Notes: a model not told the origin generated them from the sequence alone. A stretch of 62,001 nucleotides of DNA from Acidobacteriota bacterium (GCA_022821145.1 JAJEEE010000048.1:1-62001), one strand, 5' to 3'. Shown: positions 43,009 to 52,067, counted from the stretch's first letter. A program made the numbers and translations.

Positions 43009-44148
43009 ATGATGGAGCGGTTCGGCATCGGCCACCTCGTCGAACTCTCCCGGACGGAGGCGATCGCGGGGTTCTTCACGCCGCTGGCGATCTTCGCCGC
43101 ATTCTTCCTGGCGCAGCTCGTACTGCCGGCGCGGCGCGTTCCGGGCTACGTCGTCGATCGGGAGACCGGCGAACCGCGCCGGTATCGACTGAACGGCCTC
43201 CTGGTGTTCACGATCGCGCTGATCGTGTGGGCTTTCGAGCTCACCGGGATGCCGCGCGACTGGTTCTACCGGTCCTCGATCTACGCGGTCGCGGGCGGCA
43301 CGCTCGTCACCACCATCCTTTCGATCCTGGCCGTGTTCGTCCGCGTGCGGGGCAGGATCCGGCGTCCGTTCCTGGCTTTGTGGGAGGGGCGCGTTCAGGA
43401 GCTGTCGCTGTTCAACGACCGTTTCGACGTCAAGATGTATTTCTATGTCGTCGGCGGCACCATGTTGTCGCTCAACGCCCTGTCCGGGGCCGTGTACCAC
43501 TACGAGCTCTTCGGCGAGGACTCCAACCCGGGCGTGTTCCTGTTCGCGGCGTTCTTCACTTTCTACATCGCGGACTACTTCGTCTTCGAGCGCGTCCAGT
43601 TGTATACCTACGACCTGATTCACGAGAAGGTCGGCTTCAAGTTGTTCTGGGGCGGCCTGGTGGTCTACGGATGGCTGTTCATCCTTCCGTTGTGGGGCAT
43701 GGCCGTCTATCCGGATCCGGGATTCCCGCAGGCGTGGACACGCGTCTGGCTCGTCGGAACGGCGCTCCTGTTCCTCGTCGGATGGGGCGTTTCGCGCGGC
43801 GCCAACCTGCAGAAATACACGTTCAAGCGATGGCCCGACCGGAAGTTCCTCGGTCTGATCGAGCCGCGCTGCATCGAGGCGGGCGAGGGCAGGATACTGT
43901 GCAGCGGCCTCTGGGGCGCCGCCCGCCACTTCAACTACCTGGGCGAGTGCGTACTCGCCCTGGCGATCGCCCTGGTATTCGGGTATTTCGCGAATCCGTG
44001 GGCCTGGACCTACTTCGTATTCATCGTCACCTTCTTCGTCTTCCGTCAACGCTTCGACGACGCGTACTGCGCCGAGAAATACGGCGCCGACACGTGGGCG
44101 GAGTACCGGTCGCGGGTGAAGTACCGGATCGTTCCCGGCGTCTATTGA
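43009..44148 (+). CDS. Sterol reductase-like membrane protein (ERG4/ERG24 family)
   Basis: A 379-residue protein with 8-10 transmembrane helices. The C-terminal signature LCSGLWGAARHFNYLGE, followed by RFDDAYCAEKYGADTWAEY and VKYRIVPGVY, is that of the ERG4/ERG24 family (C14/C24 sterol reductases). The core is shared with isoprenylcysteine methyltransferases. A mid-protein motif LYTYDLIHEKVGFKLFWG is also typical. Some bacteria carry such genes, and the substrate need not be a sterol. The ATG at 43009 (or 43012) follows GGAGGGCGGGG. Bacterial NADPH binding cannot be verified by eye. Confidence 0.82.
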   Translation: MMERFGIGHLVELSRTEAIAGFFTPLAIFAAFFLAQLVLPARRVPGYVVDRETGEPRRYRLNGLLVFTIALIVWAFELTGMPRDWFYRSSIYAVAGGTLVTTILSILAVFVRVRGRIRRPFLALWEGRVQELSLFNDRFDVKMYFYVVGGTMLSLNALSGAVYHYELFGEDSNPGVFLFAAFFTFYIADYFVFERVQLYTYDLIHEKVGFKLFWGGLVVYGWLFILPLWGMAVYPDPGFPQAWTRVWLVGTALLFLVGWGVSRGANLQKYTFKRWPDRKFLGLIEPRCIEAGEGRILCSGLWGAARHFNYLGECVLALAIALVFGYFANPWAWTYFVFIVTFFVFRQRFDDAYCAEKYGADTWAEYRSRVKYRIVPGVY

Positions 44149-44168
44149 GCGGGTACCGGGCGGATTCC

Positions 44169-44873
44169 ATGCGGCGCGCCACTGACGGGTTGACCGAAAC
44201 CGTCCGGATTCCGCCGGGCTGGTTCCGGATGGGGTCGGACGACCACTTCAAGCAGGAACGGCCGCGTCGTCGGGTATGGGTCGACGCCTTCCGGATCGCG
44301 CCGACGACCGTCCGGCGGCGTGAGTACGCGCCGTTCCTGGAGGCGACGGGTCACGAACATCCGCGCGGTTGGACCGATGCGGCGTTCGCGGATCCCGAAC
44401 AGCCCGTCGTCGGCGTGAGCTGGTTCGACGCCGTCGCGTACTGCGAGTGGACGTCCGTGGCGACGGGTCGGGACGTTCGCTTGCCGACCGAGGCGGAGTG
44501 GGAGAAGGCGTGCAAGGGCGGCGACGATCAGGCGGTCTACGCGTGGGGCGATGGCGCGCCGGACACGATCGACTACTACCGCGGCGAATGGAAGGCGCCC
44601 CGCCGTGTCGGTGAGCGGCCTCCGAACGGCTACGGACTGTACAACATGGGAGACAACGTCCACGAATGGTGCGCGGACTGGTACGCCGCGGACTACTATG
44701 CCGTCGCGCCGCGCAGGAATCCGGGCGGCCCGCTCGATGGCCGGCGGCGCGTTTCGCGCGGCGGGTCGTGGCGCCATGCCGTCCGGGCGTCGCGCGCCGC
44801 TCAGCGGAGCAGCCTGCCTCCCGGGTACCGGTATACCGACTACGGATTCCGAATCGCCTGCGGCGCCGGCTGA
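44169..44873 (+). CDS. SUMF1/FGE-sulfatase-modifying-domain protein, no catalytic cysteines
   Basis: A 234-residue protein with the formylglycine-generating-enzyme (C-type-lectin-like) fold: IPPGWFRMGSDD, GVSWFDAVAYCEWTS, RLPTEAEWEKACKG, NVHEWCADWY and the final RGGSW...DYGFRIA. Genuine FGE has two active cysteines in the last block; here that block (RGGSWRHAVRASRAAQRSS) has none. The protein is therefore not an authentic sulfatase activator. Such SUMF domains serve many roles, including in EgtB. It starts 20 bases after the sterol reductase homologue. The chosen ATG has no clear ribosome site. Confidence 0.85.
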   Translation: MRRATDGLTETVRIPPGWFRMGSDDHFKQERPRRRVWVDAFRIAPTTVRRREYAPFLEATGHEHPRGWTDAAFADPEQPVVGVSWFDAVAYCEWTSVATGRDVRLPTEAEWEKACKGGDDQAVYAWGDGAPDTIDYYRGEWKAPRRVGERPPNGYGLYNMGDNVHEWCADWYAADYYAVAPRRNPGGPLDGRRRVSRGGSWRHAVRASRAAQRSSLPPGYRYTDYGFRIACGAG

Positions 44874-45136
44874 TCCCGGAGCACTCGCGCATGCGACGAG
44901 GTCTGCCGGTTGCGTCGTTTTCGGTCTCCGCAGCCTTGCCGCGCATGGGTCCGTGTGGCATAGTCGGATGGCCGTGTCGGCCTTTCAGGAGTCACGAGAT
45001 CGTCGTCCGGATGGCCGATCCCCCCGGCCGTTCCGCGATGCGATCGTGACTTGCGGCCCCCCGTCGAATCACGCGGGTTCCCATGGCGGAGATCCGGACG
45101 CGGGATGGCGATGATGGAAGACGGGCCCGAGAACCC

Positions 45137-46684
45137 ATGAACATACTCCTGTACAGCCCCGACAACGGCGTGACGCGCAACTTCATGCCCCACCTGTGGA
45201 TGTTCCTGCTTCGAACACTCACGCCGCCCGGACACGAGGTTTTCCTCCTGGACGGCAACGCCCGCCCGATGACCGACGACGAGTTGGGGGACTTCGTGCG
45301 CGACAACCGGATCGCGCTCGTGGGCATCGGCGCGATGACGCGAATGGCCGCGCGCGCGTATCGGGCGGCGGACGCGATGCGGCAGGCGGGCGCCCAGGTG
45401 GTGTTCGGCGGTCCCCATGTCACCGAGGTCCCCGACGAGCCCCTGGGGCGGGCCGGCGAGCCGCGTCATGCCGACGCGGTGGCGCTGGGAGAGGCCGACG
45501 CCACGTGGCCGAGAATCGTCGCCGACGCGGCGCGCGGGGAACTCGAGGAGCGCTACGAGCCCGTCGACGCGTCCGGCAGGGAAGTCAAGCCCAGCCTCGC
45601 CGACTATCCCGTCATCCCGTGGGAAGACATCGACCTGGAACAATTCAACCTGATCCGCTGCATTCCGGCGCCTGCGCGCTATGTCCTGACCAAGCTAGGA
45701 ATGACCTGGAAGAGCCTGCACGTGGTTCCGATCGAGTCCGGACGGGGCTGTCCCTACGGCTGCGACTTCTGCACCGTGACCGGCTTCTTCGGGGATTCCA
45801 TTCGTTTTCGGACCGACGACAGCGTCGTGGACGAGATGCTCCGTCTCAAGGCGCGCGCGGAACGCGATCAGGGGCGGATCGCCGTGTTCTTCATCGATGA
45901 CAATTTCGCGATCAACGTCAAGCGGACGAAGTCGCTGCTGCGGCGGATCATCGCCCGCGGGGCCGTCCTGCCCTGGGTGGCCCAGATCAGCGCCAACCTG
46001 CTCCGGGACGAGGAACTCGTGGATCTGATCCAGGCCAGCGGCGGACGCTGGATATTCATCGGCATGGAGTCGATCGACACCGGCAAGCTGGCGGGCGTGA
46101 ACAAGAGCTTCAACAAGCCGGCCGAGTACAAGACCGTCATCGACCGGTTGGCGAGCCGTGGGATCTATGCCATCACCTCGTTCATCTTCGGGATGGACGG
46201 CGACCGTCCGGGCGTCGCCGACAAGACGGTCGACGAGATCGAGACCTGGGCGCCGGGATTGCCCGTCTACGGTTTGCTGACCCCGTATCCGGCCACGCCG
46301 CTCTATGACCGCCTGGAGGCGGAGGGCCGCCTGACGCGTCCGCTGCATTGGCTCGACTTCCGGCCGTTCCGGATGGCGTTCACCCCGGACGGGATTTCGA
46401 TCGGCCAAGCCGAAACCGAGGTTCGCCGCGCGTGGCGCCGTTCCTATTCGCCGCGAGCGATCGCGTCGTCGCTTCACAAGATCGAAGGGCGGCCGTTTCA
46501 CGAACGCGCGATCATGTTCGCGGCCAAGCTCGCGTTCCGGGGAATCTATTTCCCCCAGATGAGAGCGTTCGAATGGGCCGCGCTCTTTGTCCGGAACGGC
46601 TGGACCGCGGTGCGATTGCTTTCGGAAGGTCTCCGGTTGCGGTTCCGGCCGCCGGCGCGCGCCGCCGCGAGCGGCGACGGCTGA
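45137..46684 (+). CDS. B12-binding-domain radical SAM enzyme
   Basis: A 515-residue protein. About residues 1-140 form a cobalamin-binding (Rossmann-type) domain. The radical SAM cluster motif is C205-P-Y-G-C209-D-F-C212 in GRGCPYGCDFCT. The TIM-barrel segments FFIDDNFAINVKR, ISANLLRDEELV and FIGMESIDTGKL follow. Members methylate unactivated carbons or rearrange lipids, as with hopanoid methylases HpnP/HpnR, tetrapyrrole and antibiotic enzymes. The order with a sterol reductase homologue upstream hints at lipid tailoring. ATG at 45137 is preferred over 45083 because the domain begins there. Confidence 0.85.
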   Translation: MNILLYSPDNGVTRNFMPHLWMFLLRTLTPPGHEVFLLDGNARPMTDDELGDFVRDNRIALVGIGAMTRMAARAYRAADAMRQAGAQVVFGGPHVTEVPDEPLGRAGEPRHADAVALGEADATWPRIVADAARGELEERYEPVDASGREVKPSLADYPVIPWEDIDLEQFNLIRCIPAPARYVLTKLGMTWKSLHVVPIESGRGCPYGCDFCTVTGFFGDSIRFRTDDSVVDEMLRLKARAERDQGRIAVFFIDDNFAINVKRTKSLLRRIIARGAVLPWVAQISANLLRDEELVDLIQASGGRWIFIGMESIDTGKLAGVNKSFNKPAEYKTVIDRLASRGIYAITSFIFGMDGDRPGVADKTVDEIETWAPGLPVYGLLTPYPATPLYDRLEAEGRLTRPLHWLDFRPFRMAFTPDGISIGQAETEVRRAWRRSYSPRAIASSLHKIEGRPFHERAIMFAAKLAFRGIYFPQMRAFEWAALFVRNGWTAVRLLSEGLRLRFRPPARAAASGDG

Positions 46685-46700
46685 CGCGGCCCTCGGACGC

Positions 46701-48443
46701 TCAGGCCGCGGGATGCCCGTCGTCCCGGAGCGCCTGCAGGCGCGCCAGCATCCGCCGTTCCATTCGCTCCGGCAGGCGGAACAGCCGTTTCACGCCCCAG
46801 TAACCGAACAGCGCGGCGTAGACCGCGAAACCCACGCACGCGGCGGCTGCGGCGAAGTCGACGACACCGGCGAACCGGCCGTCGGAGGCGCCGAACGCGT
46901 TCTCCAGAAACGCCAGGTCGATCAGCCCGAGATCGTAGCCCGGAATCAGCGCGACGATGACGGCCATGACGCGGTCACGCAGCCACTCTTGAGCGGACGC
47001 TTCGATGACAGGCAGCGGCGCCGCAAGCAGACCGTACGCTAACGCCCATCCCAGAGCCGCGAACGCGCCGGCCACGGGCCCCAGGGGCCATGGAAACCTG
47101 CGGACGTCTCTGAAGAACAACGAGCGGCCGGCGTTCAGGAACGTCTCCATGACCTTGCGCGACCGCCGGGCGCACTCCGGTCCGCTCCGGGAAGGATCGA
47201 CCAGCGCGACCGAAGGCGGGGGCCATTCTCCCCCGCCGCCGGCGGTGTCTCCCGCGGCGCCGTCGATCAGCTCGGAGCAGTAGCTGCGCACGCGGTTCCT
47301 CATCAACGTGTATCCGTGAAAGATCAGCGCATCGCGTTCGATGGGGCTGAACGTGTCCAGGTCCGTCCGGATCTGCGCGGTGGGCGCGATCAACTCGGAG
47401 GGAAGCCGCTGCCCGGGGCCGTCGTCGCACGCGCTCCCCTTGACGTTCATGGCCAGATGCGAGAACGCGAACGCGGCGATCGTCTCGTCGCGATGCGCGT
47501 CGAGCAGCAACTTCAGCGTCTTTCGCCGGATTTCGGCCTGGAGGACCGCGATCGAGCGGACGGCGCCGCCCCACCGCGTAGCGCGCCCGGCGTTTCCGAC
47601 GGCGAGTTGTCCGGCGGCGTCGCTGACGATGAGAACGATGGGGCGGCCGGAGTCCTTGTCGGACGCGTGTTGACGGCTTCGCGGGGGGAGCCGGTTCATC
47701 GGTTCGTCGGAAAACTCGAAGTAGTCGAACAGCGAATCGACGCCCTGGTTGTCGACCACGCCGCCGTCGGCGAGAAGGTCGTTGCCGATGCGCAGGGGGC
47801 GGAACAGTCCCGGGACGGCCGCCGAGGCGCCCACGACGCGGGCCAGCGGCAGTCCGTTGGCGTCGGACTTCTCGATCTGCGACGCCAACCCCGTGTCGCT
47901 CTCGCGGCTGAAGACGACGCGCTTTCCGCTGATCGTGGAGGTCGTGTTGATCAGGAGCCGGGGCGCCCGGCACGACTGCGAGCGGACGGGGAGGGCGCCC
48001 AGCGGCAGCCGCGGCGAGAAGAAGCGCCGCTCGAACGCCTTGGCCATCGCATCGGCGCGGTGCCGCAATCGGAACAGCTCCAGGAACGTCAGGACGGGAT
48101 GGAAGAAGGGGCGAAAGACGAGCGCCCGCATGCGGAGGTTCCCGCCCACTTCCGCGAAGAATGCCTGAATGATCTCGTCGCAGGCGGCCAGCCGGTCCAG
48201 GTCCGGCCGCGCGCGGCGGCGGCGCTCCATCTCCACGAGGTAGTACGCGCCGATGATGGATCCGCCCGAGACGGTCGAGACGGCCTCGACCCTCTCCATG
48301 ACGCCGGCCTCTTCGAGGTAACGAATCGTCCCGAGGTGGAAGAACGAGGCCCGAAACCCGCCGCCGGACAGGCACAGGCCGATCCGGGGCTCGCCGCTGC
48401 CGGACGCGGGTTCGGCGGGGTCGATCGCTGGCTGATCGGACAT
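46701..48443 (-). CDS. Patatin-like phospholipase with C-terminal membrane helices
   Basis: A 580-residue protein of the patatin family, which hydrolyses phospholipid acyl chains with a Ser-Asp dyad. The oxyanion motif is SGGGFR (G27-R31), the nucleophile S59 sits in VSTVSGGSIIGAYY, and the aspartate D225 in LLADGGVVDNQG. The last third (about 455-555) has two or three hydrophobic segments that would anchor the enzyme in the membrane. A TATAAT box at 48631-48626 (minus strand) and ACGACA upstream probably drive it. Confidence 0.88.
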   Translation of the reverse strand: MSDQPAIDPAEPASGSGEPRIGLCLSGGGFRASFFHLGTIRYLEEAGVMERVEAVSTVSGGSIIGAYYLVEMERRRRARPDLDRLAACDEIIQAFFAEVGGNLRMRALVFRPFFHPVLTFLELFRLRHRADAMAKAFERRFFSPRLPLGALPVRSQSCRAPRLLINTTSTISGKRVVFSRESDTGLASQIEKSDANGLPLARVVGASAAVPGLFRPLRIGNDLLADGGVVDNQGVDSLFDYFEFSDEPMNRLPPRSRQHASDKDSGRPIVLIVSDAAGQLAVGNAGRATRWGGAVRSIAVLQAEIRRKTLKLLLDAHRDETIAAFAFSHLAMNVKGSACDDGPGQRLPSELIAPTAQIRTDLDTFSPIERDALIFHGYTLMRNRVRSYCSELIDGAAGDTAGGGGEWPPPSVALVDPSRSGPECARRSRKVMETFLNAGRSLFFRDVRRFPWPLGPVAGAFAALGWALAYGLLAAPLPVIEASAQEWLRDRVMAVIVALIPGYDLGLIDLAFLENAFGASDGRFAGVVDFAAAAACVGFAVYAALFGYWGVKRLFRLPERMERRMLARLQALRDDGHPAA

Positions 48444-48625
48444 GGTCGCGACTCCGCGGTCTCGCCCCGTTCCGGAAACGCGGGGCAGTCTTCCGACGAC
48501 CGGGCTCGGACACCGGGCCGGTCGGCGAAACACCCGCACACGCTCGGGCGAGCCGCTACGCCTTTCCCGTCAGCAGACGGGTATCGTGTTTCGCAGTCTT
48601 GCCGGCGCTTGGGTTGTGCGGTCGG

Positions 48626-48654
48626 ATTATACCGGCGCGGAGCGATATTGTCGT
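48626..48654 (-). promoter_or_regulatory. Candidate promoter of the patatin gene
   Basis: On the minus strand, ACGACA (48654-48649), 17-base spacer and TATAAT (48631-48626). The start codon is about 180 bases downstream, so the transcript would carry a long leader. No riboswitch was recognised in it. Confidence 0.4.
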
Positions 48655-48706
48655 GATCGGGAGTCTTTATGTCATGACAAATGCGCGATACCCATCCGGG
48701 ACCGCT

Positions 48707-50461
48707 TCACGTCCGGCGGCCGGCGGTCGGATCGGGCGCCTCCACGCGGACGGTCACGACGTCCAGACCGTGGTATTGCTGGTGGCGGACCGAAGCCGCG
48801 AGGTGGCGGAGGACGCGCAGCGACAATTCCTCCTCGACCGGGGCATCGCCGGTGCGCTCGCCGAGGAGCGCGACTCGATCCTCCACGTTGCTGCCCTCGT
48901 CCGCCCCGGACAGGATCTCGAGAACCGCTCCCCCGCCGTCCTTCTTCGCGAGCAACACCAGGCGCCGTCCGCTTCGCGCCCGTTCCGCGTCCGGCGGGAG
49001 CAGCATGAGCAGAATCTCCTCGAAGACGGCGTCCAGGCGATCGGCCATCGCCTCGGTCCAGCCGTTGACGGCGACGAATTCGCCGAGGAACGTTCGGAGC
49101 CTCGGAAGGGAGGCGACATCCAGCGCCGCTTCGATTCTCGCGGCGCGTTTTTCGGTGACCTCCAGGAAGACGGTCATCAGGATGGCGGCGAATCCGCCGG
49201 TGGTCATCCCGTTGTTCAGAAGGCCCCCCGCGAATCCCGAGACGAACTCCGGGTATACCGCGCCGCTTTGGAAGGCGACGCCGAGCCAGAACGCGACGCC
49301 GACGATCAGGCTTTTTCGAAAGTCGATCCCGTCTTGCAGGATCATCTGTACGCCGACCATGAAGAGCATCGCTATCATGATGAGGAGAAACGTCGCGAAG
49401 ACCGGGCCCGGAACGGCCAGTATTACGGCGAGCGCCTTGGGAAGAAACGCCAGCGCGAGGAACATCGCGCCCGCGGCGATACCGACGCGGCGGGCCGCGA
49501 CCCCCGTGAGTTGAGCCATGGAAGCGCCGGTCGAATAGGACGTGTTCGGCGCCGTTCCCGCTAGACCCGACAGCACGTTGCTCACGGCGTCGGCGGCCAC
49601 GGCGCCCTGCACGTCCCGGAAATCGACCGCCCGGGGCCCCCGCCAGGAAACGCGTTGAATGGCGACGGCGCTGCTGATCGTGCGAATCCCGCCGATCATG
49701 GCCGCAAGCAGAAATCCGGGGAGAAGCGACCAGAAAACCGCCCCGAAACGGAGATCGAAGCCCGGCCACTGGAACCGGGGCAGACCGATCCACGGGGCTT
49801 CCGCGACGCGCGCCGTGTCGTACAGGCCGAAGACGGCGGCGATGAGAGAACCCGCGAGGACGCCGATGAGGGGCGCCCAGAGGCGAAGCGCGCCCGTCCC
49901 CTTGAGCGTCAGTCCGCCGATGACGAGCAGGGTTGCCAGCGCGCTCAGCGGGGCGCCGGTCGCCGGACTGCCCTCCGGAACGTCCGCCATCAGATCCAGG
50001 ACCGCCGACAACACCGAAACCGGTATCAGCATGAGCACGGTTCCGGAGACGGCCGGGGTCAGGACGCGCCGAAACAGCGCGAGCCGGTCGGATACGGCGA
50101 GCTGGAACAGCGCCGAGGCCACCACCAGCGTGGCCAGGGTCGCGGGGCCGCCCCGATCGAGCGCCTCGATCGAGACCGCGATGAACGCGGCGGAGCTCCC
50201 CATCATGAGCACGTGCCCCATGCCGATGCGCGCGAAGCGGAACGCCTGGAGCATCGTGGCGGCGCCGCCGATCGCGACGGCGGCGAACACGGCCCACGCG
50301 AGATAGGCTTCGCTCTGGCCGGCGGCGCGCATGATGAGCGTCGTGATCAGTATCGTGGCGGATACGCTGAGCGCGGCGAGTTGCAGTCCGAGACCCACGG
50401 CGACGGCGACCGGCGGCGTCTCATCGGCCTGATAGCGGAGATTCGAATCGCTGGAACTCAT
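48707..50461 (-). CDS. NCS2-family nucleobase permease fused to an RsbW-like ATPase-fold domain
   Basis: A 584-residue fusion. Residues 1 to about 445 are a permease of the xanthine/uracil (NCS2) family, about 12-14 helices, with a signature loop AGTAPNTSYSTGASMAQLTGVAARRVGIAAG. The remainder, starting near LRTFLGEFVAVNGWTEAMADRLDAVFEEILLML and ending VLRHLAASVRHQQY, has the helix-strand order of an RsbW/SpoIIAB-type GHKL ATPase. The N-box asparagine is replaced by leucine, so ATP or magnesium binding may be lost. The combination suggests transport coupled to regulation. The exact base is unknown. Confidence 0.8.
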   Translation of the reverse strand: MSSSDSNLRYQADETPPVAVAVGLGLQLAALSVSATILITTLIMRAAGQSEAYLAWAVFAAVAIGGAATMLQAFRFARIGMGHVLMMGSSAAFIAVSIEALDRGGPATLATLVVASALFQLAVSDRLALFRRVLTPAVSGTVLMLIPVSVLSAVLDLMADVPEGSPATGAPLSALATLLVIGGLTLKGTGALRLWAPLIGVLAGSLIAAVFGLYDTARVAEAPWIGLPRFQWPGFDLRFGAVFWSLLPGFLLAAMIGGIRTISSAVAIQRVSWRGPRAVDFRDVQGAVAADAVSNVLSGLAGTAPNTSYSTGASMAQLTGVAARRVGIAAGAMFLALAFLPKALAVILAVPGPVFATFLLIMIAMLFMVGVQMILQDGIDFRKSLIVGVAFWLGVAFQSGAVYPEFVSGFAGGLLNNGMTTGGFAAILMTVFLEVTEKRAARIEAALDVASLPRLRTFLGEFVAVNGWTEAMADRLDAVFEEILLMLLPPDAERARSGRRLVLLAKKDGGGAVLEILSGADEGSNVEDRVALLGERTGDAPVEEELSLRVLRHLAASVRHQQYHGLDVVTVRVEAPDPTAGRRT

Positions 50462-50558
50462 GGTGCGTCCGACCTGGCGTCATCCGTGATACCACGGATT
50501 CGGCCGGATTCGTTGATGGAGTGGCGCGAGAGAGGTGGGGTCCGGACCGGCGCCGACG

Positions 50559-51377
50559 TCAGGCCACCCGCGAACGTTCGGCGCGCCGGTCCTCGTCGAG
50601 GCCGTCCCAGAACACCTTGACGGCGTCGAGCATGGCCGCGCCCGCGCGGAGGAACGGTCCCTCGCGAAACTTGGGCGATCCGTGGCACCGCCGCAGCTCG
50701 TCCCACAGGTGCGCCCGGTGCTGCCCCTCGATCCGGTCGTGCCACGTGAAGAACGCCAGGGGCAACGCCGGCAGGCGGGTCGCCTTCACCGTCTCGAGAC
50801 CGGCGACCAGCTCCTTCCAGAACCCGGCCGCGGCCCAGTTTTCAACGGCGAAGGCGGCGCCCATGGCCTGGTTGTAGTCGGCGCTGCCGTAGAGCCGGAA
50901 CAGCTCGTCGCAGAAGTGGAGAGTCCCCGGCAGGCCGTGGCGGCGCCGGCCGAGGTCGCCGAATCCCAGGCCGAGCGGTTCGGCGAAGCGCAGGAGCCAC
51001 TCGTAGTGGGCGGCCCGGAAACGGAAGACGCCGCCCTCGATCGAGCCCTCCGTCGACGCAAGCGCCGCGTCCCCGGCGGCGGCCGGCCGCCGGGCGCGGT
51101 CCCGCCCGCTCGCGTACACGACACCCAGCTCGTTGAGCAGGATCTCTTTCGCCTCGCGCGCGGCCTCGAGCGAATCGGCGTTGACCACCCGGTTGAGCGC
51201 CGCCAGCAGGAACTGGTTCGAGAAGACCGAGAACTGGACCGTGAATCGCCGCAACTGGTCCAGCGACATCTCGCCACGGGCGAACCAAGCCGTATAGGCG
51301 TTGCGGGTGATCGCGGGGTGTGGCATGAGCTTGCGCTCGATCGCGGATCTGAACGCATCGAAGTCAACGGTATTCAT
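50559..51377 (-). CDS. Haem-oxygenase-fold protein (PqqC/TenA/CADD-like)
   Basis: A 272-residue all-helical protein. Segments IERKLMPHPAITRNAYTAWF, FFTWHDRIEGQHRAHLWDEL and LAALNRVVNADSLEAAREAKEIL resemble iron-containing redox enzymes of the PqqC/TenA fold, including CADD and HDO proteins. Histidine and glutamate in DRIEGQHRAHLWDE are candidate metal ligands. It is divergent from an Lrp gene, which may regulate it. It is tempting to call it PqqC because of the quinoproteins, but the CADD/HDO branch fits equally well, so no symbol is given. Confidence 0.7.
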   Translation of the reverse strand: MNTVDFDAFRSAIERKLMPHPAITRNAYTAWFARGEMSLDQLRRFTVQFSVFSNQFLLAALNRVVNADSLEAAREAKEILLNELGVVYASGRDRARRPAAAGDAALASTEGSIEGGVFRFRAAHYEWLLRFAEPLGLGFGDLGRRRHGLPGTLHFCDELFRLYGSADYNQAMGAAFAVENWAAAGFWKELVAGLETVKATRLPALPLAFFTWHDRIEGQHRAHLWDELRRCHGSPKFREGPFLRAGAAMLDAVKVFWDGLDEDRRAERSRVA

Positions 51378-51539
51378 GCGGCCTCCGTTCTCGGCTTGCG
51401 GGCGAGATTCCACCGTAGAATAAGTACAATCTAACTCAAAATCGGTTAAATTCCTAATAATCGGAAACCAGAAACAGCATTCAAGTTTGTTTTTAGAACA
51501 CGCGATCGCTCCCGCGCGAACGGGATCCAGGAGGCCGCC
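51378..51539. promoter_or_regulatory. AT-rich divergent promoter region (TenA-fold gene and Lrp gene)
   Basis: This is the most AT-rich stretch of the area. It holds a GGTTAAATTCC - ATAATC - GGAAACC-type imperfect palindrome (TTCC and GGAA arms near 51451-51466) and several TA-rich hexamers. Ribosome sites GGAGG (minus) and AGGAGG (plus) lie at its edges. Lrp-type regulators usually bind such regions and control their own gene and a divergent target. Confidence 0.45.
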
Positions 51540-52067
51540 ATGCCCCGAAAGCACCCATCGACCCCCACCCGAGCCCGGCCCGACAAGCGCGACCGGACGG
51601 GCCTGGACGATCTGGACCGCCGACTCCTCTCGGCCCTGCAGGACGGCGGACGCACGACCAGCGCCGAGCTCGCGCGCCGCCTTCACGTGACGGGACCCGG
51701 AATTCAGAAGCGCCTCAGGCGTCTCGAGCGGGAAGGCGCGATCCGGCGCTACACGGCGCTCATCGACCGCGAGGCCGTCGGGCTGGACCTGTTGTGCTTC
51801 GTCGAGGTGATGCTGGCGCACCATCGCCCGGCCAGCGTCCGGCAGTTCCCCAAGCGCGTCGAAGCCCTCCCGGAGGTCCTGGAGTGCTACTACCTGACCG
51901 GCGAGGTCGACTATCTGCTGAAGGTCGTCGTGGCCAACCACGACCATCTCGAGCGGCTGCTCTTCGACAAGCTGATGAAGGCGCCCGGCGTGGACCGCGT
52001 TCGCACCCGCATCGTCCTCAAGGAGGTCAAGGCCACGACGTCGCTGCCGATGTCCTTGCCGGAGTGA
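51540..52067 (+). CDS. Lrp/AsnC-family transcriptional regulator
   Basis: A 175-residue regulator. Residues about 22-70 form the winged helix (LDDLDRRLLSALQDGGRTTSAELARRLHVTGPGIQKRLRRLEREGAIRRYTA). The C-terminal RAM/ligand domain includes CFVEVML, LEVLECYYLTGEVDYLLKVV and RTRIVLKEVK. These proteins bind amino acids and form octamers. Its ATG follows AGGAGG at 5 bases. It is divergent from the TenA-fold gene and presumably controls it and itself. Confidence 0.93.
   Translation: MPRKHPSTPTRARPDKRDRTGLDDLDRRLLSALQDGGRTTSAELARRLHVTGPGIQKRLRRLEREGAIRRYTALIDREAVGLDLLCFVEVMLAHHRPASVRQFPKRVEALPEVLECYYLTGEVDYLLKVVVANHDHLERLLFDKLMKAPGVDRVRTRIVLKEVKATTSLPMSLPE

Noticed and set aside
44169-44873. Sulfatase-activating formylglycine-generating enzyme
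   Set aside because: The catalytic cysteines are missing and no sulfatase is in the window.
50559-51377. Naming the TenA-fold gene pqqC
   Set aside because: The quinoprotein context is tempting, but no other pqq gene is adjacent and CADD/HDO-type enzymes share the same fold.
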